DNA of 64,000 bases from Branchiostoma lanceolatum. Its lineage: Eukaryota > Chordata > Leptocardii > Amphioxiformes > Branchiostomatidae. Both the position numbers and the translations under genes were made by a program. Below the pieces are notes generated by a model. It was given only the letters and a program-made list of their open reading frames with translations, was not told the DNA's origin and did no database searches. The stretch covers positions 6,325,383-6,389,382 of the forward strand of contig NC_089732.1 in assembly GCF_035083965.1 (NCBI RefSeq), read 5' to 3'. Shown in pieces: positions 1 through 11,819 of the stretch; positions within the stretch are counted from its first letter, which is position 1, and every line of letters begins with the position of its first letter.

Positions 1-236
1 GTGGACTGAAGTCAGGGTTTTCCTTTCCAAGGGTGGACTGAAGACAGGGTTTTCCTTTCCAAGGGTGGACTGAAGTCAGGGTTTTCCTTTCCCAAGGTGA
101 ACTGAAGACAGGGTTTTCCTTTCTCAAGGTGGACTAAAGACAGGGTTATCCTTTCCAAGGGTGGACTGAAGTCAGGGTTTTCCTTTCTCAAGGTTGACTG
201 AAGACATGGTTTTCCTTTCCAAGGGTGGACTGCCTC
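1..236. repeat. 32-bp minisatellite
   Basis: About seven tandem copies of a 32-bp unit beginning GTGGACTGAAGTCAGGGTTT and ending CCTTTCCAAGG, with a few substitutions between copies. The array reaches the left window edge, so its full length is unknown. It probably lies in an intron of the receptor gene that continues upstream. Confidence 0.9.
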
Positions 237-481
237 CCCAAGCTGTCAATCTCTGTTTACCTGGGTGCTATTTGCTATTAACTAGTGGTCAGGTCAGGTA
301 TCAGATATTTCACACTGTTCGTCCCTGTGTACAGTTTCCAGGTACTGCATGTGGCTTGTGGAGGGACTACATGTTTCTAATGTAGCTATACTAAAGCAGG
401 AGAGACTCTTGCACTAACTAGCGAGTGGTGAGGCTGAAAGCGTGAGATGGTGAGGGTACAGACTGTAGTGTAAGCACACAC

Positions 482-722
482 CAGGGCTGTCTCCAGCTTG
501 ACTTTTTTGTCCCACTCAGTATTTCTATGTTTTTCTGGTTGGGCATCATCATTATCATTCAGGGAAGTGAGTGTCAAAGGCATGCAATTTTGGCAAAAAA
601 GGTATTTTCGTGTCATGAATGCTCTTTGTCTCTTTACAGGGATGAACAGGGTGAAATATCTGTATAAGAATTTCTGTCCTGTGATCTCATGATGGAGAAA
701 TGGGTCCTGGAGACAACCCCAC
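482..722. mobile_element. Short TIR element, family A copy 1
   Basis: The left end reads CAGGGCTGTCTCCAGCTT and the right end contains GTCCTGGAGACA, an imperfect inverted match. The same ends bound a similar segment at 8876-9094. This fits a non-autonomous DNA transposon (MITE) in the intron before the first visible receptor exon. No coding capacity is seen. Confidence 0.6.
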
Positions 723-792
723 TGAATACATCTCACTGTGTGAAATTCCTCCTGTATTTGACCTATTCTGATCCTCTTGTTTCCCTTCACAG

Positions 793-3700
793 CCAAACCT
801 GATCCTCCTGAAGAGCTGACCGTACACACAAACAGCAGCACACAGATGACAGTGGGGTGGAAGATGCCAGAGTGTACAGATATGATATTTAACAGCTACA
901 CTTGTCAGGTTGAATATACTTCACAACAGAACATCACCAGGGTTAGTAAACATTTTGTGGTTAGGCCACACCCATTAATTTCTTGGTTTACGGATTTTTA
1001 TTTTGCCCAGCCTTCTGTTTTCATGATTTTTTTTTTTCTGAAATTTTTTTTTGGGAAAATAAAAATCCGTTCACCAAGAAATTAAATTGGTATGGCCTAA
1101 CCACAAAATAAACCTTATATCGATGAAGGCATTTCTGCAATTTTTAACAGTTTCTTTTTTTATGTTCGATGTAGTTGTATCAATCGTAAATTTTTCCACA
1201 ATTGTTGAATTGTCTAGAAATAGAAATAATATTATATGACGTTAATTTATGATATACCAAGTCAACATAAACGTATTGGCAAATTTCTCATCATTACCTT
1301 ATTGTGTGAAATTGTCTTCTGTGCAGACATCAGAGACTTCAGTTGACTTTAACCCAGAAGCTTCCAAGGAGTTGCAAAACCTGACTCCGTACACGCTGTA
1401 TAGGGTCCGTGTCAGGTGCAAGCCTGTATTAGGAGCTCTCGATGGTTGGGGGGAGTTTACAAACACAGTGGAAGCACAAACTCATGCTGCAGGTAAGAAC
1501 ACTGACTTGTTTATTTTTGCACACAGTTATTGTTGTTGCCCCCGTGTACAGAGATATTGCTTAGGTGTGTTCGGATGTCTTTGTTCTTATGTGGTTGTAG
1601 ATATTTGAATACTGTAAATGCAGAAATGTTCACTGTGGTTTTATGTTCGCGTTTTTTGCGGTAAGCTCTCTTTGCCGCAAACTTAAAACCATCGCAAATT
1701 TTTTGCTCTCCTACCTGTAACCATCTTGTCTATTTATTATTTCAAACGCGAACTTAAAACTGCCGCAAACACTCCATTTTCTCCCTACGGCAAAATTAGA
1801 ACCACGCAAACTTGAATGCATTTTCAGGACACTGTCAGTTAATTTATTAATTGTCTTCTCACTTTTGCCTCAGCACCATCTCGTGGTCCTACTATACTAA
1901 CACCAGAAGACGTGTGGTTAGACTACAGAAAAGGGCTGCGAAACGTCTCCATCCAGTGGCAGGTAACTGCTCAAACCTCAAGTTATTACACTTCTTCTAT
2001 CTGCACCACTCCAAAGAAAAGGTGCCTTCTTTTTGCTTGAGTCCTTAGATTTTGGAATATTCTGGAACTAACAGCTTTTTCCAAAATCTTGTAGGAAATC
2101 TTGGATCGATTTATATTAACAGTCCAATCAGGTTGCTAATCTGACTAGACATTTTATTACATATGTATTGCTCTTATGTTACTTTTATGGGTAGCATTCT
2201 TTTGTCTTATGAATTTTGAAACTAAGTACACTTACTGGTATGTGCAAACATACAAAAATACAAATGGTATGTTTGTTAAGTGCAAACCATACATGTCATA
2301 AGCACTTAAATGTATATCCCAATGCTAGTGATGTCTAAATAGTTTTGTTTAAAAAAAAAAGTTGTTCAAGACATCTATAATCTTTGATTCTGCATACATG
2401 TACATGTATGCTACTTATATAATGTTTAACGAGGATTTTTTTCCTCAGGCTTTATCAACGACAGATTATAACGGAGTTCTTCTGGGCTACCATATCAGAG
2501 TCCGAGACCTGAGAACAGATGAGGTGACGGAGTTAACTGTGAATAACAGCGGTGCTCAGTCCTACACTCACACACTGGGTAACCTGAAACTGTCAGGTTA
2601 CCAAGTGAACATCACAGCGTACAACGCGGAGGGACAGTCTCCCCCAAGAACCCGATTCATCAACGACATAGCGAGAAGTGAGTCGGCTAGTAGTGTCTCT
2701 GATAAGTTAGAAAAGGTATTAAGTCATTGACAATCAACTAAAGCCATGCATGTTTCACTTCTAAATTTATTGGTTTGGCTGTTCAGGACATACAGCCAGG
2801 GCTTCCCAACTAAGCTGTTGCTATTAGAAAGGGCTAGCCCTGCTAACAAATACAAATGGAATCAATAACAATAAGGATATTAAGACTACCACATATATAT
2901 GTATGCAGTTTGTTCATGGTACAAAACTGCTATCCAAACTTCTTATATTTACATAGATATAGAAACATACAAATAATCATGAAATCTTGGTGTTTCTATC
3001 AATGCTTTCTTTTATGTGACAAAACCTTTAATTTTGTTGTCATAACTTATGTTTTAGGCCTCATATAAATTTTTTGGGGTGACAAAAAACATTTTCTGTC
3101 CGTTCTATTGCAGAACCTGATCCTCCAAGAGACCTTGCTGCCATGGCAACAAGTGACAACAACCTCCAGTTGTCATGGCAACCCCCAGCTGACGTAGGAG
3201 GCATTGAAACCTACGTCGTCCTGTGGTGTGAGCTGGAAACAGATGTAACCTGCGTAGGGCCTGAGAAGAACAGGACTGTTGCTGGGAGCGAGCTGTCAAT
3301 CAAAGTGATTGACAGTTGGCGACCTCTGACCCGCTACAGATTTGCGGTGAAGGCAGTGAACTCAGCAGGGCAGAGTGAGACATCAAACACTGCAGCTGGT
3401 TATACTGTGCAGGGAGGTAAGAAGGCATCCAAACCTGTCTGACAATATTGAGAATTCTTTACACTCACACTCACTCTGTCTAGCTCTCTCGGAATCATCT
3501 CATAACCAGTATTCTCTCCACTTATACTGTTTTATATGTACTAACAGACTAATACTACATATAGTTGGGATCGTCATTGTTTAAAACTGTCCATTTGTAT
3601 CCCCAGTGCCGTCCTCCCCACCCCAGAATGTGACAGTCGAAGCTGAAACGCCCACGTCTCTCCTGGTGAGCTGGAAGCCACCACCTCTACAGGACAGGAG

Positions 3701-6700
3701 GGGGATCATCACCAAGTACAGGGTGTACTACTATGTTACACCTTCTGTCAGTGGACAACGGATGGCTGCAGGTATGTGTCAGTTTTCTATATCTGTATCA
3801 GTGAACCAGTATAACTACCCTGCTCATTTGAGCCCTAACCATTGAGAAAGCCACACACAAGGCGAAACTAGTCTGGGTGTGGGCTTGAATAAAGTTCTAA
3901 ACGGGAACTATGCAGCTACAGCGTCTTTTCTGAAGATGTGGTGTAAGTTGACTTGAGGTTTTCCACTACTATTTGCCAGTATAACCACCCTTTTGCGAAA
4001 CACATTGGCTTGTTAGACTTTGTTATACACTGTAAGGTGTAAGTAACAAGATACATGTAGACTAAAGATCTGTGCTTCAGATATTGTGAATAGGCCAAAC
4101 TTGAGTTCCTAAAGATTGTCAGGTATAGGTGTAGGTGCAGACCTATACCTAGATCTATGCCTAAAGATTTTTAGGTACAAAGCTGTAGTTACTAGCAGTT
4201 CAATAACAATTTTTTTCGAAGGAAAGCTCATCTGTGTTGGTAGAATACATAATTGTGTGATTTGAGCTTTGATCGGAAACAAAAGGAAGAACTCACCATG
4301 AATTTTCAGTAACAATTTCTTTTGCTGCAACAGTTGAACAGAGTGTGGCAGTAAACATCACAGATGACTCCCAGCCTGTACAGTTCTCCCTGTCGGGGCT
4401 GGAGCCATTCACATCGTACAGGGTCAGACTGTCAGCAGTTACATCACAAGGGAAGGGGAACAAAACTCAACCTACAGGGGCACAGACTAGTCAAGCAGGT
4501 GGGTTAGGGCTGCTTCAACCTGTTTTGTTTTTCCCTCCAGTATATAAAAGCTGCCATTATGATTTATGGCATCATGGCTTGGCCATCTTGGATCTTACTG
4601 TAAATGCAGAAATGTTCGCAGTGGTTTTATGTTTGCAGTGTTCGCGGCGACGTTTCACCGCAAACTTAAAACCACCGCGAACATTTTTGTCCAATACTGT
4701 AACAGTATGTGACTATAGCGCTGCCGCAAACATAAAACCACCACGAACACTCCATTTTCGCCTTTAATAGCGTGAAATAAAAACCATGCGAACTTAAATG
4801 CATTTACAGTATTAGCTGGCTAATTATAGCATGACTTAGCCTAACCAATCACAAGTCAAATTGGAAAGTCATCCTGGATTATTCACTGTATTTACCACAA
4901 AAATAACGTCTTAAGTTGCCAAGCATCTGTTACTGTAATTCTTGTTTCTTTCACCTGACTGTAACTTTATGTAACTCTGTACTGTGAACTTATCAACACT
5001 GTGAAAAAAACTGTTGTTATCATATATGATTCCTTTATACATCCATTCTGTAAATCACTTGATGTTAAAGTTCAGGAAAATGTCCATTTTCATTTTCCTT
5101 ACACCGTGAAATTTTGCTACCGTGAAGATAAAGTGAATTACAGTATGTTATTTCTAGAATGTAAATGTATAAAAAAAGTCCAGGAGAATTCTTTACTCAG
5201 TAACTGTGGTGTCATCTGATTGTAATTTGTGAATGGTGCATGCAATGATGCTGAAGTAAAGACATTTTGTTGTGCCGTTGTCTCTGTTTCTAGCTCCAAG
5301 CGACCCCCCTACTGATGTGCAGATCTCTGATGTCACTGTGAACACTGTGGCTTTGTCCTGGACACCCCCATCTCGGCCAAATGGCATCATCCGTTATTAC
5401 ATCATCAAACATGAACATGGAAATGACACCACATCAGAGGGAAACCACACGACGTTTGTTTTAGAGGGTCTTGAAGGGGACACTGACTACGCCATTCAAG
5501 TCCAAGGTTGTACTGCAGCAGATGTGGACCCCTGCGGGCCCCCGTCGCCTGAGGAGCATGTTCAAACTAAAGTTGGAGGTTTGTACAAGCTATTTTTGTT
5601 TTTGCAAGTCATTTTAACAGTACAATCTCTTAACTTAACGCTTAGATGTAAAAATGGAAACAAGAAACAGTATAGAAAATAGAATTCTTAGAAAATCTTA
5701 CCTTCAAATTGAAAATGCATTGTGTTCTTTGCAACCATATGTACATGTATTGCCCCTTCCCTTAGTCCTACCTACATCTGCAAAAATTTAGAAATGTAAA
5801 GCAAAAATAAAATATGAAGGATTTTCAAACACTGTCTTATTGGTTGAACTGCTTACTTTTTGATTGACTGGATTGGTTTATTGCACACTACGCATTTCCA
5901 TATGCAATACGTACATTGATGATGCTTTGTTTTTTCAGCACCTGGAAATGTGCAAGATCTACAGGCACAGTTTGACCCCACAGACGGTGACGTTAGTGTC
6001 TCTTGGAATCCACCTGCGCTGAAAAATGGGCGCGACATCAGTTACATCGTTTCATACAGACGGAAAGACCTCCGAAACGACGACACCACTGTCACCTCCA
6101 CAACATACTGGACCGATGACAAGCTGGATGACACTTGCTCAGATGGACTGGAGCTTTTGTTCACGGTATATGCTCGGACAAGGGACCCAGAAACGGGACA
6201 GTTGTTCGATGGACCAGATTCTACAGAACGCCTGTCATGTAATGATAGACCAGGGGTATCTCCCTCATCCAGGGGTAAGGACTGTTTCTGTTTTTACTTT
6301 AAAATATATACCATCTCGCCAGGTATTTGGTAACAGAAATACATCAATTATTTCCCCTCCACACCAAGAAATGGTCTTGTTGAATACTGAAGAACAGTCT
6401 TTTGTTTGCTAAAGGTCTCATGTACAGTCAAGTCAAGTCAAAGGATCTATATTAGCATTTAGCAGACATTCAAAAAACAGTCTGAATTACAGCTAATTTA
6501 CTCAACATTAATTTGATAAGATTTATATTTTGGCATTTGTAATTGTATTGCTGATCTCTTTGATTTTTAATGAGTCACTGTATAAGTCATTAAAATACGT
6601 AGATAATAAGAGTGCCTGTAATCAATATGCTTAAAGAGATTTGTTGTGGAGCAGCAACGCTTGGTACAGAAAAGGTCTCTCAGTTCTCGACAGGAAATTA

Positions 6701-8812
6701 GCCCTGAACAAAACTTATAAACTGTACATGTTATCAACAGGCAAAACAAAACTGCTGCTGCAGTATACATACATGTACAAGTATGTAAAAAAGCTCACTA
6801 TTGTACCAACACTTTTACAATGTCACATGGCTTATGTTGTAATCATGAACACCTCAGTTCATGAGGTGTTCATGAACACCTCAGTTGTAGCGCATATACG
6901 AAAGCTTCCTCAGCAAAATACAGCGTTGTTTTGTTTGTTCTGAACTGCTTCTAACCTATAACCTCTTTAATCTGTTTCAGACATTCAGAAAGACAGACTG
7001 ACTTTGGAAGCTAAAGTAGGGATCATACTTGCTGTGCTTGTAGCATGTATAGTGGGTCTTGCTGCACTGGTCCCCACATGCAGGAAGATGTAAGTCAATG
7101 AAGATTGTGATTTAAGTTTCATTCCTATAACACCAGGGGTGCTATGGGTATTCGCACAAATTTTATGAGATCCGCACAAATTTTATGAAAATGCAGAAAT
7201 CACTATGTGAATACGCACGGATCTTATGGAAAACGCACAAATCTTATGGAAACACGTAGTCTATTTATTGATAAGTATGGATATGGATAAAAAGACTGTG
7301 TGTCACATAAGATTCGTGATTTGTACGTTTTTCATAACGTTCGTACGTTTTTGCATACATGTATATAATGATTCAAGTTTTTTCATAAAATTCATGTTTT
7401 TTCCTGAAATTCATACGAATTTCATAAAATTTGTGCAAATGCTTTGGCACCCCTGAACACTGCCTTTAAGTTTTAAACCAGTGGTTTGTTGTGTTGAATT
7501 TTCCTGTTAGTAACAGTGTCACTGCACCTGGATTTAGCATACTCTATTGCAATGAACTATTAATTAAACTTTTAGATCTGTTAGGCTTGGCATTGCAAAA
7601 GATTCAAAAGTCAAGACTTTTGATACACCTGTGTCCTTATAGGTATAAGAAGACCAAGAATGATGTGCCTGGCCCTGCAGACTTCATAACTGACTCTAAC
7701 CAGGTAAGAAAAACACATCCATTCTCAGTACCTGTATTATGTGTATTTGAATCACTACGTACTCCCTATCATTGTATACTTGAATATTTGTTTGAGGCTC
7801 AGGGGCTAATGACATGTGGCAGTCTAGTTCAGGAGACCAAAAGTTATTTTTATAGAATATGATGAGCACAAATCAAAGTCGATTTATTACATATGCCACT
7901 TAATGCTTTGAGCGTGCATAGTCTTAACCTTTTGTGTCTTGTTACTTCCTTTGAATTTTGGCTTACAAGATGATCAGACAAAGATGATACACTTTTCAGT
8001 CTTGTACTTTCTTGATGGCCCTTGCCATCATAGCATCTATGTTATATGATACAGCAACCAAATCATAAATGCAAAATGTATAAAAAAGAAAAGTAAATTT
8101 TCATTTTTTAACTTCTCAGGGCATATACTCCTACATTCCTGATCTGCCCCGGACCCTGAATAACCTGCACATAGTCAGCGAACAGACGGGAAAAACACCT
8201 GAAATCATGGACGACTTCAGCAAGCTGCGGGTGGAGCGCCAATGGTCGCACGACTCCGCCTTTGGCTCCGACTACGGGAACAATAACGTAGACTTCAACG
8301 TAGCGGAGCAAAAGGCACTCTACTCTGTTGGTGGTAGTAGCAGCGGCTACAGTGATTTATCTGACGAGAATGCAACCCTCCAATCAGACACAAACAAGGC
8401 TGAAAATTTGGTGTCAAACAATCAACAAAGTGACGTTGCCGACTACTCAAAACTTGATGTAGATGGCAATTTCAAGGACTTGAAAGTCAACTATGTCACC
8501 AAGCAGGATTCGAACACGATAACCCCAGAAGGCTCAAAGAACCGCCACAGTACACACTCATCTACCGATAATCTAGAAACTATAACGGACTACTCCAAGG
8601 TGGCTGCTGAAAAGGACCATAAAAAGGATTTGGATGTCAGCTATGTTCGTAATACAGGAACAAAAGAGAACAAGTATGGAGGAGTCCAAAGAAGTGAACC
8701 AAGTAGCCCCAAACATGCAGATATTCCTTATACTAGTTATAGAGAAAGTCCAGGTCCTGTTAAGTGTAAGATAGTTTGTCCAGAGAAGGTACCCTATGTT
8801 ACATATAACTGA
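793..8812 (+). CDS. gp130/Domeless-like class I cytokine receptor, paralogue 1 (5' end outside window)
   Basis: Twelve exons: 793-941, 1327-1492, 1874-1962, 2449-2677, 3114-3416, 3607-3771, 4334-4498, 5294-5578, 5939-6274, 6981-7089, 7643-7703, 8120-8812. Together they are open for 916 codons; the first exon starts in phase 1, so the start and signal peptide lie upstream. Exons 1-2 form an FN3 domain with YRVRVRCKP then DGWGEFT, where a class I receptor has its WSXWS box. Five more FN3 domains follow (exons 3-4, 5, 6-7, 8, 9). Exon 10 encodes the membrane helix. Exon 11 carries NDVPGPADF, like the Box 1 JAK-binding motif of gp130. The last exon is a roughly 230-residue tail with SGYSDL, DYSKL, DYSKV and a DGNFKDL segment like the Box 2 region of gp130. 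VLWCELETDVTC in exon 5 recalls gp130 domain 5. FN3 boundaries are phase-1 introns. The family call rests on remembered gp130 sequence; FN3-receptor identity is secure. Confidence 0.85.
953..1108. mobile_element. Fold-back element in receptor 1 intron
   Basis: Two inverted arms of about 50 bp (TTGTGGTTAGGCCACACC at the left, GGTATGGCCTAACCACAA at the right) with a T-rich spacer. This is a hairpin-forming non-autonomous element just after the first visible exon. It has no coding content. Confidence 0.75.
1611..1828. mobile_element. MITE family B copy 1
   Basis: Begins ACTGTAAATGCAGAAATGTT and ends GAATGCATTTTCAG, with internal sub-repeats such as CCGCAAACTTAAAACC. A second copy with the same ends and interior lies at 4597-4810. 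Both are intronic and lack reading frames. Confidence 0.75.
4597..4810. mobile_element. MITE family B copy 2
   Basis: Begins ACTGTAAATGCAGAAATGTT and ends ATGCATTTACAGT, a near-perfect terminal inverted repeat. The interior repeats GCAAACTTAAAACCACCGCG in both orientations. It is the better preserved of the two copies in this gene. Confidence 0.8.
4931..5145. mobile_element. MITE family C copy 1
   Basis: Ends are TACTGTAATTCTTGTTTCTT and AAAGTGAATTACAGTA, an inverted pair. The same ends bound a shorter copy at 32396-32521 in a tyrosinase intron. Confidence 0.75.
6842..6890. repeat. Small palindromic repeat
   Basis: GAACACCTCAGTTCATGAGG is followed by its near complement and a further direct copy. 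It could form a hairpin in the intron before the transmembrane exon. No function is visible. Confidence 0.6.
7133..7455. mobile_element. MITE-like element, family D
   Basis: The left end CAGGGGTGCTATGGG followed by TTCGCACAAATTTTATGA is mirrored at the right by TCATAAAATTTGTGCAAATG and GGCACCCCTG. The interior has several short copies of GCACAAATTTTATG. It lies in the intron between the membrane exon and the Box 1 exon of receptor 1. Confidence 0.75.
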
Positions 8813-8875
8813 AGCACAGTCTTCACTCTAAAGGGTCAGCCCAATTTTATGCATGTAAAAAGTAAATGTTTGTAT

Positions 8876-9094
8876 CAGGGCTGTCTCCAGCTTTAATTCT
8901 TTTCCATCCTACTCATTCTTTGGGAGTCCATGTTGCAGATTTTCCCTGTCATTTTAAGCTTACGAAAATACAGTTTCATCAATTTTACGTCATGAAGTTC
9001 AGATTTTGGGATGGATGGGGTAAATGTTTTTCTGTTTCAACAACTAAATTTCTTTCCTGGGACGGAAAAACAGGTCCTGGAGACAGCAGCCCTG
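8876..9094. mobile_element. Short TIR element, family A copy 2
   Basis: The left end CAGGGCTGTCTCCAGCTT pairs with CCTGGAGACAGCAGCCCTG at the right, a better terminal inverted repeat than the copy at 482. It lies 63 bases after the stop codon of receptor 1, so it probably falls within the 3' untranslated region. Confidence 0.75.
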
Positions 9095-10943
9095 GTTTGT
9101 GTGTTGCATCCTGGTTAAAGGAAACCCAAGAAAGTCAGTTTTTGCTGAAACGTTGATAGAGAAGAAAAATAAGGTTACTGTTGAATTGAGGCTCTGTGGA
9201 AAAAGAATTCTAACACTTCAATTTTGAATAACGGAAACTGCTGCAGTACCTGGGTTTGTACATGTGACAACAGGCAGCTCAACAGACAAACATTATCTGA
9301 AATCCTTTTTTCCTCTTTTGTAGCCAGAACCAAGAAGTGTGTTAGATGTCTATCCCGTAGAACCTTTGTCTGTAAGGGACAAATAGATTGCATTTTATAA
9401 AATTCTGACTGCAGGACCATTCCATTTAGATACATACTGTATCTATGAAATGTCTGGAAATATTGAATTCTACACCAGAGAAACAATGTGCAGGGATACC
9501 ATATTTTCTCCAGTTGCAGCTCCCCACACCTGTGGGGCTGAATTCAGGGTATGCCAGTATATATGCCACTATGCATGTACATGTAGTAGTTTCTTAGGCC
9601 AGTTGAAGCCTTTAAGGCTATTATTACAATAGTTAAGAACATATGGTTATGATGTTGTAAGCATGCACATGTCTTTATTAGACATGATATGAAGTAGCAT
9701 TGTCCTCAGCAGGGTAAACTAAAGGAACGGCTGTCTAAGGTTTAAAAGAAGAAGTAAGTTTTTTGGCAAGGCTGGAAGTGATTGCATAAGAGTGGTGTGA
9801 ATTATTGTTTTTAACAATGCATGTAAGATGTTTATTGTGTATATATGATATAATCATATTGGTTAAGCCAAGTTGGAGGTACCTGCAACAGAATCTGATC
9901 TTTACGCACACGTAAAGCACACGTTAAGTATACGTAAATCAAACTTTCATGTAAGAATGCAACCCTTGGCTTTAGGCATTGCCTCAATGTAATATTTGAT
10001 TTCGTGCAGTGTTTGTTTTTGTGAAACCTTTGTTAAATTTTCTCTTTTTGTTACAAAATTTTCCCCGTTTTCAGACCTCAAATCCTTTCTGGCTTAACCT
10101 CAAGTTGTAAGAGATGATCAAACTGACAATAGATATGTATTAATATGCATGAACTGAAATACAAATGTTTTAACATATATAAACTATAGCAAATTGCCTT
10201 ATAACAATCATGGTTACAAACAATTGTCAACTCCATTTCAAGGGCTATTTCTCATGAAATATAATCAATTTTTGTGATACTAAACAATGTTTGGAAGATT
10301 AATTGTACATACTAAAAGTTCTATATATATTTTTGTGACCATTTCGTGTTTTGTGTGAAACATACTGTTGATAGCCACGTGTGTCATGTTGTGATGTACA
10401 AATTTGTGTCACACAATTTGTGCAATTTTAGTAAGGTGTATTGAAGTGATTACATGCATATATCTTACCAACAAAGATGTAAAACTACATCATGCAAAAC
10501 GTAACCTACTCTGTGGATTTTTCTGGGGAAAAATAAGACTGAAAATTAAAATTTTGGAAAGGTAAACATATCCTTATTGTCTGAGTTATTAAGTTTGATG
10601 TTTTCATAAAAGGTCGGTACGGAAATACAAATGTAATTTTTAAAAGATGAAGCTGTAAAGGAATGAAGAGAGTATTCTTTGGAAAAATCCATGGAAAAAG
10701 TTGTGAAAGTTATAAACCATGTCTATGTATCTGTGGCAATGTCCTTACAAACTATAGTCTCTGTCCTAGAGACTTAAACATGTGTAAATCCACCATTGAC
10801 AGGGTGTTTTCTGACAGTTAACATTTACATATACTCCATGCAACTTGTACATACTGTCTGAGTAAGACTTTTGTCTCTGTTCTGTTCTGCTTGCTTGGTC
10901 ATTCCATCCATGATATAATACTAAATGCTTGTTTGTGGAAAAC

Positions 10944-10949
10944 AATAAA
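10944..10949 (+). promoter_or_regulatory. Candidate polyadenylation signal of receptor 1
   Basis: A consensus AATAAA about 2.1 kb after the stop codon at 8812. It is followed by AGGTCC and then TG-rich sequence (TGTGACATGTGTCTTGTTGTGG), as expected of a downstream element. Transcript data would be needed to confirm it. Confidence 0.4.
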
Positions 10950-11110
10950 ATGTCCTTCAGGTCCTAAAATACATTGTGACATGTGTCTTGTTGTGGTTGA
11001 CAATATACAGGTTCTGCTGTTATGGAAATGTAAAGTTTTGTGAACAATTGTCCCATCTGCAGTACATGTACATGTATTATGTCAATATCCTATGTAACTA
11101 AGTATAAGTA

Positions 11111-11190
11111 GTGAGTGTGTGTGTATAAGTGAGTATGTGTGTGTGTGTGTGTGTGTGTGCGTGCTTGTGTGTGTGTGTGTGTGTGTGTGT
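11111..11190. repeat. TG microsatellite
   Basis: About 80 bases of mostly TG dinucleotides with interruptions. The short open frames through it (poly Cys-Val and poly His-Thr) are artefacts. Confidence 0.9.
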
Positions 11191-11819
11191 ACTTCAAAGA
11201 TTGTCTTGTTCAGCTTTAGGCCCACAGGTATACAAACAAGTGTTATTAGGTTTTGTTGCTGATGTGTATGCACATCTAATGAAAACTCCCCACCCTATAC
11301 AGAACGTACAGTTCACAGGGACACCGTCCTCGTAACTGACGTTTTAGACGTTCAACCTTCTGGACAAATATGTCGATCTTTATTCCAATCGCTACGAATA
11401 GATCGTGTGTGAATGCTTCTGAGAAAGCCAGTTTTTTTTTCTAATAGATTGAAAGAAATCGAAGCGTGACGCGTTTAAAAGTATCAATTTTTACCTTGAA
11501 AAGACGGTGACTGTATAATCAACCGCCTTGCGTTATATAATTCGTCCAATAAAACAGAAGTAGTGGGCGTGTTTTATGTTGACTGCTCTAGCTTCAAGTT
11601 GAAAAAGAGGAATTATGAGCTGATGCGTAATAAACCTGATTATTTTATGATGTGTAATTCTGTCACTGATACGCCGCGGTCTAGAATGAAAGACAAACAC
11701 CTGTCTTTGTCGTCTGTGCATCGCTGTTGTTTGCAACTGGGGGACAAGGGTCACTCTTATCGGGGTGGCAAAACGCCAACACATGAAACTCAGACAACTT
11801 CCCTATCCGGACGGTCAGA

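Larger units (their letters stand above)
8813..11819. other. Spacer between the two receptor genes
   Basis: No credible coding exon was found. The first part is probably the 3' untranslated region of receptor 1; a consensus AATAAA lies at 10944-10949, which would make that region about 2.1 kb. It holds a MITE at 8876-9094 and a TG repeat at 11111-11190. The last 300 bases should contain the promoter of receptor 2. A TATATAA-like string occurs near 11535, but nothing in the sequence proves it is used. Confidence 0.5.

Noticed and set aside
386-841. 151-codon minus-strand frame
   Set aside because: It overlaps a MITE and the antisense of the first FN3 exon; no domain or splice support.
1851-2048. 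Plus-strand frame with RRRVVRLQKRAAKRLHP
   Set aside because: It is the wrong frame of the FN3 exon at 1874-1962, which reads APSRGPTILTPEDVW in the correct phase.
11129-11335. Cys/Val-rich frame
   Set aside because: It is read through a TG microsatellite.
11531-11541. TATA box for receptor 2
   Set aside because: TATATAA-like strings are common in AT-rich DNA; without transcript starts it is not listed as a site.
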